Below, in pieces: positions 43,981 through 56,121 of a DNA stretch of 64,000 nt. The stretch is taken from contig JAHYIO010000031.1 of assembly GCA_020543525.1 (NCBI GenBank), forward strand, positions 2,170,001 through 2,234,000. The letters run 5' to 3'. The translations under genes were made by a program, and so were the position numbers. The DNA comes from Coriolopsis trogii (taxonomy: Eukaryota > Basidiomycota > Agaricomycetes > Polyporales > Polyporaceae). The notes beneath the pieces were generated by a model that searched no databases, was not told the DNA's origin, and worked only from the letters and a program-made list of their open reading frames with translations. The stretch's first letter is position 1. Every line of letters begins with the position of its first letter.

Positions 43981-46900
43981 TCAGTCCACCCGGATAGCGC
44001 TGTACAGTCGCCGGACGGCCCAATATGTAGCCAGGAAGCCGATGGTACCTGCGCACAAGGTGGACACACATAAGTCAACAATCAATAGGGCGGGTCATAT
44101 TAGATGGACAGATGTGTGATGTCGCGTGAATCGGGCGACAAGGTGGTCGACGGTGGTTGCGAGAAGAGGGCCATCGCGCGGAGGGACGACGTACCTGTGA
44201 TGAGGAAGTCGAACAGCGCTAGCAAGAGCAAATAACCCATGTAGAGGGCAACGCTCGTGAAGGAGTCGAGCTGGAGCCGCAGCGCCCAGTAAACGATTCC
44301 GTACGCGAGGAGCCAGAATGCGCTCCCACCCCCGGTGAGGAATGCGCGCCAGTGCCACCTGCGCGTCCGTGCCAGTTGTCAGTGTCAGAATTCGCGCCGA
44401 TGCCAAAGCCAAGGATAGACGATAACCGCGCAGGGATCCGCGCCCGGTCAAGAATGGAGGGCTTGGAAGGTAGACGCACCTGTAGTCCTCGGCGCACAGG
44501 ATGAAGTATGTGAAGAGGATCGTGACGGTCGCCGTCGTGAGCGCGACGACGATCGCAGTCAGCGCCAGGAATCCGAAGGCATAGTATGCACGAGAAGCGA
44601 AGAGGCTCGAGAGCACGAAGTACAGCTCAATGAATGCCGCGCCTGCAGGATTCCCAAGCGTGTGTGAGCCCGCAATTGTGTAGCTTGAGTCGAGAAGCCA
44701 TACCAAACGGAAGAATGCCAGCGAGAATGGTGGCCGCCTGCAGATGACCGGCACTGTCAGGACTTGCAATGGACGGAGCCTGTATGCGTGTATACTTACC
44801 CATGGTCGCAGATATTTCGGCTGCGGCGGTATCTGTCTTGGAATCTGGTTCACCCGAACTGGGTGCGCAATGGCCTATACGGCGGCGGCGGGAACAGCTC
44901 AATGAGCGCTCCGAATGTAGTGAGGAAGCATGAGCATATGCTCACTCCATGTTTTGACCCGAAGTACGAGCCCACAGCCGACAGGGGGGCGGAGATACCG
45001 AACCAGAGAATGATGACCAACAGTATGGTACCTATGCGCTCGTTAGCACGAGATTGTTCAGTGTCAACTCCTTGAGTCTGTGCATACCGAAAGGTACCGC
45101 CCCAGAAGAGCCGGCCGCGATGAGGAACAGATTCAGGAGGAACACAACGGCGAACACGAACCTAGCCGACGAAGAATGATCATTCGCATGTAATTGTGAA
45201 GGAGGCATATGATCAACTCACGTCGGCATGATCGTGGCGGTGAAGAATGAGTTACGCCTCTTGTTCGTGCCGCCCAGGGACGCATACACCCTACTGGAAA
45301 TGTAGCCAGATACTCTGCAAAATGGTCATCAGATCGTTCCCCTCGGCGCGTCGCAGTCGGCGCTACATACCCGCCAAAGAATGTCCAACAGACTATCATA
45401 ACAGTCGCGAGCGAGCCGCGGTTGGAAGGTGACAAGAAACCGAGTAGCGCGAAAACTGCGGGCGACTGATCAGTGGAAGTCGATGAAAGATTGACAGGAC
45501 CGCCCAACTTAGGGTAACTCCGACCATGGCACACAACTGTGCGCCATTCCCGACGAGTACGGCCAAAATCATCGGGTTTTGCGGCGTGCGGAAAACTTCA
45601 CCATGGACCAATTTCCAGCCCCAATCTTCCTGCACATCTTCCTGTGCATATGGTCAGCGACCTGGCGAACATACGCATCGGATCAAATCTTACGCTGAGA
45701 TCAATCGCGTTGTATCGTGTTATCTGGGACTGTATAAGCATCACGCGAGTGACATAGAGAAATGGATAGCCTTACGTCGCGTGAAACCGTCCGCAACAGA
45801 ATCATGGACACCATGAGACACAGGAACACAACTACGATGATAGAATTGATGAGGCTGAACCAGTGTATGCGCTAGAATGACTGTCAATCCTCCGCACAAT
45901 GCAAGGGGCGGAAGGTGACGCACGGGGTCAAAGATGTGAAGGTAGTTATCCCATCGTGTGGCCCATGGTGTTTCGGATTCCTTTACAGACGCGTCCGTCA
46001 GATGCAAGTAAGTACCCGGAACTGGATTGCTTACGTGCCACATGACCCGGTACGTATATGTCACGGTATTGTTGGAAGTCTCGCTCAGGACAAGTGGCGG
46101 TCCCGAAAGGCCACAATCAAAGTTGCCGTCAGCGGGCACCTCTTGTGAACCACCGCGGCTGATACCGGGATGCAATGATGTTAGTCTGTGTTTGAGGCAC
46201 ATGTTGCGCCTTGCCTCACCTTCCCGGCCATACGAGGACGCCGACCACACGATACACACCAGCAGAAGGGGAATGCCACCTGTGTCCTGCCACTTGTTCA
46301 TACATTGCGCATATAGACACTGGCTGTACGCGTACTGACCGAAGTACAATGTCGTAGTGGTTGTGCAGGGCGGGCATCTCCTCAAATTCACCCTCATCGT
46401 TACCGAGGTTGAATCCCATGTCGAAAAAAACCTCCTTCGTCTTCTTGTCTTCTTTCATCTCTGCCGCTGGAAGTCCATCGACGAGCCAATTGATAGCATA
46501 GTCCTCTCGTATGCGGTCGTTGATAAACTTGGCATCCGCTGGGGGAACGGTCTCAGTGCAAAGAACCTTGCACGTTCCGTTATCTTCCCTCATATGTATC
46601 TGGAAGACGCTGAGGTGTGGCAAACAGGGTGTGAAGATGCAGACGTACGTCATACGGAGAGTTGAAGATACGGTCTCCAAAGAGGATAGAACCCAGCGAC
46701 TCTGGCTGCTTCTTGGGACCACCCTCCGGTTTGCAGAAATGAAATGCTGGGTTGTAGTAGTCATCTGTTCAAGGGAGGTGAACAAAATGATAAGGTGGCG
46801 TTGTCATTGGCGTCCGGCGTACAATTTATGAGGGATTTCTAGGTTCCGGTGCGGCGCGTGAGCATACGCTCAGGCATGCTTGAGACGACCGGACGGAACG

Positions 46901-47074
46901 TACCAGTTTAGCGGTGTCAGAGCCTGCGATCATAGGTGTCAGGGTATTGACGTAGAGATCCACCTTCTCGCCCTGCTGATAGTCATGAGGTGCAGCTCCG
47001 GGCAGGTAGAATGCATGGACAGAGGCTAATAGGGAGAGAATGGCGCCGCCGAATAGCCAGAGTCGGGGAGCCAT
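43981..47074 (-). CDS. EMP70: TM9SF/nonaspanin (endomembrane protein 70)
   Basis: Transmembrane 9 superfamily protein of Golgi/endosomes involved in membrane-protein sorting and adhesion. Nineteen exons (minus): 46904-47074, 46823-46838, 46649-46764, 46340-46599, 46220-46279, 46035-46158, 45924-45980, 45776-45871, 45694-45729, 45509-45641, 45371-45455, 45222-45314, 45088-45161, 44946-45031, 44800-44874, 44704-44737, 44480-44642, 44195-44358, 43981-44048; 1911 nt, 636 residues. It has a signal peptide (MAPRLWLFGGAILSLLASVHA) then FYLPGAAPHDYQQGEKVDLYVN. The long lumenal domain includes YDYYNPAFHFCKPEGG and LGSILFGDRI. WATRWDNYL precedes the first of nine helices; GWKLVHGEVFRTP, GTNKRRNSFFTA and ILAGILPFGAAFIELYF are family hallmarks. 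Exon 2 has only 16 bases. Confidence 0.96.
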
Positions 47075-47714
47075 GGCCAGCTACAGTGTCCAAAAACTCG
47101 GAGTGTTTCCGGTGTTGTTAGAAGAACAAGGAGGCCTGAGATGGTTAGGAGGAGACAGTTGGAGAACAGACGGAGGAGACCTGCGCTGGTCGCGCACCGG
47201 TGCTGGCTTGGGAAGCATGATGGGCGTCTCCTGTGCTGTCCAGTTCCAGCAGGCGCCCGGATAGCCACAGACGCGTTTGCCAGGCGCTCTCTGTTGCAGA
47301 GCGCGCATTGAAACAGTCTGAGATTGTCACTGTCAGGACGCGGACCAGGAAGTCTATATATCGTGCGCTCTCTCACAAATCAAATCCTCCTTGCCTCATC
47401 TGCGCACCTCACTGAGCCACACCCTCTGTTCACTCCAGCTCGGACGCATTTCCAGGTCTGTTAGCACAGACCCGCGCCGTGCTTGTGCTTTGTACTCGCA
47501 GCTAGTAGAACAACGCCCGGTTTCTCACCCGGATCAGGGGCCTCCCTGCTGTAGCTTGCGCGCCATAACAGGTGAGTTTTTCTTGATGTGGCCGAGTGCG
47601 CAAAACAGCGCCAAAGACTCACTTGTCCTTGTGTTACAACAGGACGTAGTTGGATCCAGAAAAGCTCCACCATCCTGACACCCCCCTATAACACCTACAC
47701 GGTCACGTCAAGCC
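47075..47714. promoter_or_regulatory. Divergent promoter region, TM9SF and F-box gene
   Basis: 640 bases between two divergent start codons. Short open frames cross it on both strands but have no coding support. No specific control element recognised. Confidence 0.4.
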
Positions 47715-48812
47715 ATGGAGACCCTACCGGAAGAGCTCCTCTCCCACATCTTTGACTGTCTTGGTGATGCGACCGCACACTCTGTTGCCATGCTTGTTTG
47801 CAAGCAGTGGTACTTGCGCGGTGCTCGCAATCTCCACCACACATTAAGAATCAACCTGACTCCAGGTCTCTCTATCAGCTCCTCCCACACCATCATCTCA
47901 TTCATGAAGCGTCTCGTCTCTCCATTGTCCACTGCACACTGCATCCATCACCTCACTTTCTCGGGCTTCGCTCCCCTAGACCTTCAAGAGCTCATTCTTG
48001 ACATCCTCGGTCGAGCGAAAGCCCTACAATCACTTGACATGCACGCTCTGAAGCCCCTTCAGGGGGGCATGCTCCTCCCTCCTGAAATCTTTTCTGGCGA
48101 TTTCCTCCCCAACCTCACCGCTCTCAACGCATCTTCGGCCGCTTTCTCCGTGTCCCTCGCACATACCCGTCTGATCAACGCGATTCGCGTCCACGAGCCC
48201 ATGGAAGATGCACTCCTTCGCCGCTTTTCGTCTCCAAAAGGGCCCCTTGCACGGCGCATCAAATTCCTAGAGCTGGCGCTTTCCGTTGACGGCATGGCGA
48301 CAGCTATCGAGCGGATGGCGTCGCTCACCTCTACACTGGCACACACAGACACATCTTTGGAGGCGCTCGCTGTGCAGTTTGTGCTCGACCGTCCAGGACC
48401 GGTGGCATGGCACGACTTCGAGGTCAGTCCTGCTCCCATCGATCCATCCAGACTCACAATCATGTATCACTACTGACCCGCTCTATCACAGCATGCGGTC
48501 AAAGAGATGGGGCCTTCTCTGCAGAGCCTGGAGAACCTTCGAACCTTGAGTATCGTCATCCGGCCGGATCCTATAATTCCTGCCACCGCTGACGGGCAAG
48601 CACGATCTGGCGAACAGCACCGGGAGGCGACTACTCGACGGCTGGCAGAGAAGCTGATACAGAACAATGCATTGGATCGCCTTGGCCGCATTGAGCTGCG
48701 GTGGCACGGATGGCGTGTCGAGGAGAGGCAACTCATTGGAATTCCGCGAACACAGCTGCTGAGATTGCCCCCCAAGTGGCTGTTTGCGGACTCGCAACGA
48801 GAGGGGCTATGA
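47715..48812 (+). CDS. F-box-like protein
   Basis: Predicted SCF substrate receptor. Two exons, 47715-48422 and 48492-48812; 1029 nt, 342 residues. The F-box starts at residue 2: METLPEELLSHIFDCLGDAT, followed by VCKQWYLRGARNLHHTLRI. The rest has leucine-rich segments (LQSLDMHALKPL, LPNLTALNASS, LENLRTLSIVI) like other mushroom F-box proteins. The intron (48423-48491) has GTCAGT and CACAG ends. The C-terminal end is slightly uncertain: a donor at 48776 and acceptor at 48825 would replace the last residues, giving PKVGYHSVFLPW. The substrate is unknown. Confidence 0.82.
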
Positions 48813-49782
48813 CCGTAGTGTGCAGGGTTGGATATCACTCCGTTTTCCTCCCCTGGTAGTGGTTGTGCGCCCATTCCATCTAGTTTTCGTCATGTGTACC
48901 TTCCCATTGATCTAAAATACGCCTGGTCGGATGACGTCAGCTACAATATCAAAGGTGTGCTTACACATCAGTCCGATAGGGCACCTATGCTTAGAACACC
49001 ATCCCGCTCAAGATCGGAGAAACGTGGGCTATAATCCACATAGACTTGGCGAAGAATCCGGAGGCCGCGATTACGTTTGGAGTCCGTACATTATAACTGA
49101 TTCGGTGGACATCGAAGTGCTGCCTGAGCCCAGTCTCCGAGAGACAAATTGATTCGAGCTAGAATGCCAATATAATTGAGATGGCGCCCGCGACGAAACT
49201 CTTGCGTGACAGGCCTGGGTGTCGGGAAGACAAATCAAAGTAGGGCAGTCATGAGTGAAGAATGAGGATAAGAAAACTGTGATCACTCCTCAAGTATACA
49301 GACATGACATGTCGTCTTGCTCCGCTAAACAGCATGGAAGTGACGGAACGAAGGAGGTTGCTAGGTGGCAGTGCCCTGATTCGGGAATAGCCGCGCATAT
49401 ATGATGGCGGCTTGCTTCCAGACACTTTCTGTTACCCCCTTTCTTTCTCTCCCCTCAACATCATCGACAATCCTCTGATCTGCGCGCGCTGAGGACTCTC
49501 AGAGCGTCGTCGCAGCTGTCTCTCACACGGTCGTGCGTACTGGTACAATATACTCCCACCTGACGCGTTTCTGACGCTGGAAGAAAGATTCGAAATTCGT
49601 CGGCAAGCAACATCCTTCCTTTCCCTCCGGGCACATCATCGGACAAGTCGCCCGTCTCATACCCCTCTATTCCCATACAACCCCTCAGAAGACCCGTCTT
49701 CCCCCCCACACCCTCTCTTCTCCCGCGTCGGTCACTTTGAGTGGCGGCTAGCCCTCCCAATACCCAGCCCCGCACCGCGTAT
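48813..49782. other. Intergenic region with a possible orphan exon pair
   Basis: No complete gene seen. Two open segments, about 48826-48955 and 48996-49152, join in frame across GTGTGC...CTTAG and read as YLPIDLKYAWSDDVSYNIK then YVWSPYIITDSVDIEVLPEP, ending TGA at 49150-49152. No start codon is visible. The right part (about 49430-49740) is a pyrimidine-rich leader of the next gene. Confidence 0.35.
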
Positions 49783-52629
49783 ATGCTCGAAACAGCCGCA
49801 AGTCCTCTAGCCGGTTTCCAATTCACCAAGATCGGTCAGCATACTCCGCTGCAGACGCGATTCTCTAGTCCCAGTGGAGAGCACGTCGAGCTAGACGGTC
49901 CGCCCTCCCGCCCCCTCACGCCTTTGTCCCCGCCGGAGGCCGCCCAGCATCTGCCCTCCCGGCCATCGCTTCTAGAAATGCTTGCTCCCTCGGCGGTAAC
50001 CCCAGGCGTGTCTCAGGATCTCACCCGGCCTCAACTAGCGCATCCCGCGGCACAATCGAGCGCCCTTCCTCCTAAGCCTGCAGAGATCTCTTTAGGCGGT
50101 GCCGCGCGACCAACGGGAACTTTGAGCGCAGCTACGAGTGCGCCACTCGGTCCTGGTGACATGAATGCAAACGCTCCCGGCTTGACCTCGACAATTGTCA
50201 TACGTTCACAACCCGCCGATGATGCAATCTCGTATATCCGGCAGACCCTCGAGCGCTTATCGCAAGAAGCAGATGGCATCAAGGCAGCAATGGCTCTCCA
50301 ACAAGAGCGAGGTGCACGTTGGACGGCCTGCGCAAATGCATTCGTCAAGTCCCTGGACAATGTGCTCATATTGAACGAGCAGCGCGTGGCAGCGATTGAG
50401 GCGAAGTATGCTGACTGCAAGACAGAACTTGAAGAGGCACGCGCGACGATCAAGCGTCTCGAAACCGAGAACTCCGAGTTACGCAAGCAGCTCGACGAGG
50501 AACGGATACGCGCAGCAGAGCGTAGACGAAACGACGAAGCCCGAGTCTCCGAAGCCCTTACCCGAGCCTCTACCGCGCTCGAACAGGTCAAGGATTGGCA
50601 AGCGCAGGAGGCTTCTATCCACGAGAAATTCGCAGAAGACCGCCAGAAGTTTGAAGAAGATCGCGCGCGATGGGAAGCACGCGAGCGCGACCTGCTGACG
50701 CAGTTACAGGAACACCAGCATGAAAGCCAGGCTCTCCAGGCAGCGCTTGCCGAGCACGAGCGCATCGCAGAGCTCGAGAAGCAGCGGCGTTTGGAGGAAA
50801 TCGAGGAGGAGAAACGGAGGATCCTAGCTCGGGAGCCGCCCAGACGCGAGACAGAGGAGCATTCTGTACGGGCCATCACCTTCGCCTCCTCTGGACCTCG
50901 CGACAAATCCCAGAACCTCTCACAAACGCCAAGTAGCTCCATGTCTCCTCCCATATCCTCCGTTCCCTCCGCATCATGCGCCCCACCTGTGCTGTCAGGC
51001 CTGGTTGCTCAGTCTAACAATTCAGAACCACGCGGGTCAGGCACGACGGTATCGCGAGGAAACGTTACAGACCGATCGCGTGATGAGCGGAGCGTGAATA
51101 CGCCTCATCTAAGCACTGAATCCACGGTCTCGCAGAGAGGTACTAGCTCCGAGTCATTGCCTGCAGTGAAAGGGGAGGAAGACGAGGAGTCCATGAACCT
51201 ACAGTACCCAGAAACACCCTCACCTCTAGTGGCGTCCTCCCCCGAGCGGTTCCGATCGCAGAAGCCTCCGGTCACGAACCTTTGTGAAGAAGCAAGACGG
51301 GAGCAGTCTCTGGAATACGCCCCCCTTCCCCAGCAGCTTGACCAAACTGTTTGCTCCAATGCCTCATCGGTCAACATGCCCCAGGCCAACCCCTCGAGGG
51401 CCCATGTCTCAGACCAGGTTACGTCAAGACAAGTAGTTATCACGAACATGTCCCGTCCCCAACCACTTTTGTCGGCGGCGTCGCTTGGTCCGCCATCACC
51501 CATAGCACGTATTTTGCATCCTGGACCACCGCCAGTCTCTGCACATAGAGATGCCTCTCTTGACCGGCGTCAAGAACTTACACACGACTCCTCGTCCGTT
51601 TCGCAAGTCGCGCGACTGAACTCGTCGCGCACGGCCCCAGCGATTTACCAGCAAGACGCCAGTAGCACATCCGTGTGTGCGTCGGCCGACAGAGCTGGAC
51701 GGATGCCTCCTCCGACCACATCTACGCGGGATGGAGGTCAGCAACGTCCCGTTCAAACGAGAATCGCGAACGGCGACCGCCATGTGTCTGCCCCAAAGTC
51801 TCCCGCAATGGCTCGCCGTACCACCCAGCCCTCTGGTCCGCGAACGCCACCGCCCCAATCAAGTGGGGTCGACCATTGGTCTCCGGGTTCTGACCCTTCC
51901 CGCTGGGAAGACCCTCGCTACTCTCAATCCGGCCGAAGCAAACGCACACGAGACGAGGCAGGCGATTCATTTGATGATCACGACAACCGTCGACCCAGAC
52001 TGGACTCCCCTCCGCAAAGTCGCGCCTTCCACCCTCTCCCGCCGCCGATCAGGCAGTCCGAGGGCCATCGAGGTGCTGTCCCCGACAATGGCTCCCGACC
52101 TCATGTGTCTTGTTATCCGAACGATCGCGACGCAGGGCCCGAGTACGACAACACTGCCCAGTCGGGCGCACACTACGTAGGTCTCCACACAGAGCATTAT
52201 CGGGGACCTCAGACCCTACCGCGGAACGGCCCGCGTACTCCGCCATATCCTCAGGTACCTCATCCACATTCTCCTACGAGCGAGTACCATCCGCCTCTCC
52301 CACCACCTATTTCAATCGGGCGGGATCAGCATGCGTTTGGTCGAGCGTCTCCGACCGGTAACGGTGTACCAGGCAGTCCCGTCTTCTTTCCCCCCGCGGG
52401 TGCCCCTCAGCTAGATCCGATGGTTCCGGATTCGCCGACCGTGCAATCAGGAGGCCCGCTTCTGCTTCGATTGAACATGGGAGAGCACACCCTACCTCAG
52501 GGCAGAATTGTCAACCGTGGTCGCCGAGGTGGTCGTGATCACAAGAAAGGCAACGGTCCTCCAGGCCGCCAACCGCACGATGGTCGCCAGAAACCTCTCA
52601 AGGACCGTCTCAGCAACCCGCAGGGTTGA
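49783..52629 (+). CDS. Coiled-coil protein with RGG-like C-terminus
   Basis: Intronless, 2847 nt, 948 residues. The start is the first ATG of the open frame (MLETAASPLAGFQFTKIG). Residues about 1-140 are Pro/Ser-rich, with PSRPLTPLSPPEA resembling kinase sites. Residues about 150-370 form a long coiled coil (ISYIRQTLERLSQEADGIKAA, IEAKYADCKTELEEARATIK, LAEHERIAELEKQRRLEEI). The remainder is disordered, Pro/Ser/Arg-rich, ending with GRIVNRGRRGGRDHKKGNG, similar to RGG motifs of RNA-binding proteins. Homology is not recognised. A single exon of this length contrasts with every neighbour. The PRMT1 enzyme in this window methylates such Arg-Gly tails, but no link is shown. Confidence 0.85.
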   Translation: MLETAASPLAGFQFTKIGQHTPLQTRFSSPSGEHVELDGPPSRPLTPLSPPEAAQHLPSRPSLLEMLAPSAVTPGVSQDLTRPQLAHPAAQSSALPPKPAEISLGGAARPTGTLSAATSAPLGPGDMNANAPGLTSTIVIRSQPADDAISYIRQTLERLSQEADGIKAAMALQQERGARWTACANAFVKSLDNVLILNEQRVAAIEAKYADCKTELEEARATIKRLETENSELRKQLDEERIRAAERRRNDEARVSEALTRASTALEQVKDWQAQEASIHEKFAEDRQKFEEDRARWEARERDLLTQLQEHQHESQALQAALAEHERIAELEKQRRLEEIEEEKRRILAREPPRRETEEHSVRAITFASSGPRDKSQNLSQTPSSSMSPPISSVPSASCAPPVLSGLVAQSNNSEPRGSGTTVSRGNVTDRSRDERSVNTPHLSTESTVSQRGTSSESLPAVKGEEDEESMNLQYPETPSPLVASSPERFRSQKPPVTNLCEEARREQSLEYAPLPQQLDQTVCSNASSVNMPQANPSRAHVSDQVTSRQVVITNMSRPQPLLSAASLGPPSPIARILHPGPPPVSAHRDASLDRRQELTHDSSSVSQVARLNSSRTAPAIYQQDASSTSVCASADRAGRMPPPTTSTRDGGQQRPVQTRIANGDRHVSAPKSPAMARRTTQPSGPRTPPPQSSGVDHWSPGSDPSRWEDPRYSQSGRSKRTRDEAGDSFDDHDNRRPRLDSPPQSRAFHPLPPPIRQSEGHRGAVPDNGSRPHVSCYPNDRDAGPEYDNTAQSGAHYVGLHTEHYRGPQTLPRNGPRTPPYPQVPHPHSPTSEYHPPLPPPISIGRDQHAFGRASPTGNGVPGSPVFFPPAGAPQLDPMVPDSPTVQSGGPLLLRLNMGEHTLPQGRIVNRGRRGGRDHKKGNGPPGRQPHDGRQKPLKDRLSNPQG

Positions 52630-52962
52630 AATTCGCACACCAGGTAAACTTGTTCCTTGTGGTTCTACGCGCTGGCTTCTCTTTCTCTTTCTCTCTCCGG
52701 TTTTCCTTGATATGTTGTTGCGTTGATATGGCTGTGGGTGTACGCCCATGTATTTATCAGTCTGCAGACTGTTATCACTTTTGAACTCGACGCCCAACAA
52801 GACTCTTTTATCAGTCGGAACTTCATGTCAGTCTCGCTAATATCACGGATTGTCGCATTGAGATGTAGTGTTGGAGAAGGAGAAGAAAAGAATAGGTATA
52901 GGTATCAGGCAGTAGTGCTACATCGTCGTTGATACATTCCGATGACCGACCGGATCGCACGT
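52630..52962. other. Convergent intergenic region
   Basis: Between the coiled-coil gene (plus) and the BAR protein gene (minus). It holds both 3' untranslated regions. No gene seen. Confidence 0.5.
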
Positions 52963-54312
52963 CTAACTGCCACCGCAGATTGTCAGCTCCTTCATCTCCT
53001 GCAGAATACCCTCGACCTAGATGAACATTGTAAGTCATGGTCAAGTTTACCATTTAAGAGTGCCCACCTGAGCGTCTAACTGCCCTGCGGCGTAGTCGTC
53101 CCTCACGTTGTCCGCGAAGTACCTGCATGGCCGTGAGCAAGGAAGTATAATGCAGCTGGACGACCGGTGTTACCTCTGTACGCCTCCCAGCTTCTCGTAA
53201 CCCTCTTCGGCGAACTTGCACTGCATACGAATCATGGCCTCGAAGCTGGGATCGAAGTACGGAATGCGAAGGTCAAGGAGTTGGGGGAGCTCGCTGATAA
53301 GCTGCTCGTTCAACACATCGAACACTTCCTTGGCGTCATCATGTTCTTGTTGGGCCTGAACGCGGATTGACGTCCGTCTGAATACGGGGATGGGCAGAAG
53401 AAGGGGTAAAGAGACGACGTACTCGTGGGAGCTTCGTTGGATCATCGCTGGGCTTGACGATGAGCTTGTTCAGCTTGCTCCTCGCGGCGTCGTAGTCCAA
53501 AAGCTAAAGGTGCCCAATACATATAATGTGAGGCGATGGAGCGGCGATACGACGATGGGGATCGCGCACCTTGTGGTTCCGCTTGTTGATGTGTTCGTTC
53601 ACGACGGGAAAGATAGCGTTCATCTTGCCTAGAGGCTCCATAACGGTTGTGCGGTATGGCGCTTCCTGCACAGGGGTGTCGGAACCATGCCAGGGGCGAG
53701 GATATCTGAACTTCCGAGACGTACCAGCTCCCGCCCAATGCCAGTGTCCAGATCGTCCACTGCTCGCTTGTACGCATGCGCAGCCATCGCACCTTCTGAG
53801 CCCTTGTCGGCGGCGCTGTAGAAGACGTCGATGGTGTCGGCAATACGACCTTGTGCGGCCGTCATAGCTGTGCCCACCCACATTGTCAGTCGGTCATCGG
53901 CTGCCTGACCCCTAAGCCGCGAGGATACGCACCTTTCATCGCATCTGAATAACCCTTGCTCGCCTTCTGCAGTGCTTGGCACTCCTTCTCGAACCTGAGG
54001 GCGGACGGACGTATAAGATCATCCGCATAAGAACCCGGTCAGCTATGGCACGCACGCTCTGAACTTGGCTTCTTCATCTGCGAACTCGCGGTCTACAGTG
54101 CGCTCTATCTGGCCCGTCTTTTGTAGGAGCTGGTGTAGAAAGGAAAGTCAGGGTGAGGATCGAGCCATCTCGGCAGCGACAGCAAGCGGACATACCGAAG
54201 TCCCAGCCCGAGAGATGCCCTTCTTGAATCTATCCCACAAACAAAGCCTCGTTAGGACACGACACCACGAATAGTAAAATATGATGGTGGTGACTGACCC
54301 TGTCCAACTCAT
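52963..54312 (-). CDS. HOB3: BAR domain protein Rvs161/Hob3 (amphiphysin-like)
   Basis: Membrane-curving adaptor acting at endocytic sites with Rvs167 and in actin/Cdc42 control. Exons (minus): 54299-54312, 54196-54229, 54056-54129, 53933-53994, 53725-53867, 53570-53665, 53423-53503, 53174-53355, 53068-53122, 52963-53016; 795 nt, 264 residues, the length of yeast and fission yeast homologues. It starts MSWTGFKKGISRAGTS, the amphipathic N-terminal helix of N-BAR proteins. Then QIERTVDREFADEEAKFRAFEKEC, KMNAIFPVVNEHINKRNHKLLDYD, KLPRAQQEHDDAKEVFDVLNEQL, and the end ELTICGGS. There is no SH3 domain, which sets it apart from Rvs167. The first exon has only 14 bases. Confidence 0.96.
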
Positions 54313-55207
54313 GCCGGCTAAAGTCTAGTGTCGTCAAGAAATGGGGAGAGAGGCAGGCGTTGGCGGTGCGGCAGAGAGTCAAGCGCAGATGGCCCCGCAG
54401 TTTCGCAGTCATTGGCGTTTATGGGCGCTTCGCAGACATCCGCACTTCCTTCCGCACTTGGCAAGTCCTGAGGTACACATCCGTGAGTGACCCCATGGAA
54501 CTCGAAGTCGACTCGGTTGCACCCCTTTAACAGTTTCACGCCGATGTCACGGCGGAATCTACCACTACCTGAACCTTCAGACGTTCCTTCCATAATGGCT
54601 GCATCGCTTCAAAAGCTCCGATCCCTCAAGGAGGAGCTCGTGACTCATAAGTCGGGGTGCACCAAACTCAGTATGGGCCAAACACACTCCGAGAGACAGA
54701 AAAGCGAGACCACGAGCCACCGCCGCACTACGCCCCACAGATAAATATGTGTGGCCCGGCCTCAACTCTCCCTGACGTGGAACACGATCCGACTCCGAGA
54801 TCGCAGTACGTTTCTAGCAGAGTGCTATGTTGGAGTGACACGGTCTAGAATTATACTAACTCGCAGTTATTCATCGTATCACATGGTGCGGTCGTGCGTG
54901 CTTCTGGCCATGCGATTGGGTACGAGAACTGGGTTATGCTAATGATCAAATGAGGCGGAGCAAGTCATCAAGCTGAAGGCGTTCATCCCAGGAGGCTCTA
55001 CAATCGGACAAAAAAGTCCCAACCATCCCAAAGGAGACGCCGTATCAACGACCACAGAATCGGACGTCTACTTTCATGTGAAGCCGAGCGGAAGCCAAAA
55101 AGAGAGCCTTTCCTGTAGCACTAGCTGCGCAACACATCTAGCCGCGTAGGGCGACCTCGATCGAAAGTTACACACAGTTACCCATCCTGGTTGACGAATG
55201 CACTTCC
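54313..55207. other. Intergenic region
   Basis: Promoter of the BAR protein gene on the left and the 3' region of the hemerythrin-like gene on the right. No gene seen; short open frames show no features. Confidence 0.45.
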
Positions 55208-56121
55208 TCACATGGGGATTCGTTCCAATTCTTCTAGCGTCCAATATTTCTTCATGTTCTCCCCGGAGAGATCTTTCACCTGGAAGTAGGCACCCTGTTA
55301 GTTTCCAAGTCTCACCGAATTCTCAGCCTCCGGCCGAGACACGATACGCTCACCTCTTGGTCCAGATGGCTGAACAGGACTTCCCGCCAGCTATCAAGGC
55401 AGGCGCGCATCTCCTCTGGGCTGTACGTCGACGGGTCGTCGAACCACTTCCGCACCTTCTTCGTCAGTTCCTCCACGCCTGTCGCGGCACGAGCGCGTTC
55501 ACCGTGAGCGAATCGACCCATATGAGTGCCCAAGCAAGCCAAGGGGCCCTGTTCATGGGACACGTAGACGTACCGTGGTGGATCCCCTCGTGGGACTTGA
55601 GGTGGACTTCGTTGTCCTGGAACGCTTGCATGCGCTTCGCGAGTAGGGGGAATATGTGTCGCTCTTCGATTGTGTGATGGACGGTCAACCCTAGGACATG
55701 ATCCCAATCGAGGCTCAGCATCACTAGCGGCTTCTACAGGGGACAGACGGGGTGAGTGATTACCTTTGCACATCTGGATGGCCATTCTGAGGTACATAGG
55801 CAGCGACATGCCCCGTTTCTGGAACGACCCGTCTGCAAGCTGCGAATAGATGCATGTTCAGACCGTCAACACGCGGGTTAGGTAGAAAAGCTGATGATTG
55901 ACCTCGTAGAGCGCGTTGACTTGTGAGCAGTTCATTAGCTAGATTTTGGTGCGCCTCGAACGTGTGTCAACGTACATTCATGTTTGAAGTGGTCGTGGAA
56001 GTACGACATGCCATCCGATAGCTGCGTGATCGGGTCAGTTAAGCTCGACAACGCCGCGAGTTACGACGACAGAGAAAGACACACGCACGCGGTTCCAGCG
56101 GGCTTCTTCGTACGCAGACAT
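55208..56121 (-). CDS. Hemerythrin-like (HHE domain) protein
   Basis: Exons (minus): 56089-56121, 55976-56021, 55903-55919, 55764-55839, 55574-55723, 55354-55478, 55208-55279; 519 nt, 172 residues. The four-helix di-iron fold is indicated by FHDHFKHEF (helix 1), the pair HHTIEERHIFPLL (helix 2), HLKSHEGIHHG (helix 3) and SHLDQE (helix 4), with His/Glu spaced as in HHE domains. No signal peptide or membrane segment. Fungal members may sense or buffer iron, oxygen or nitric oxide; the role of this one is unknown. The start at 56121 gives MSAYEEARWNR and fits other fungal members. Confidence 0.85.
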
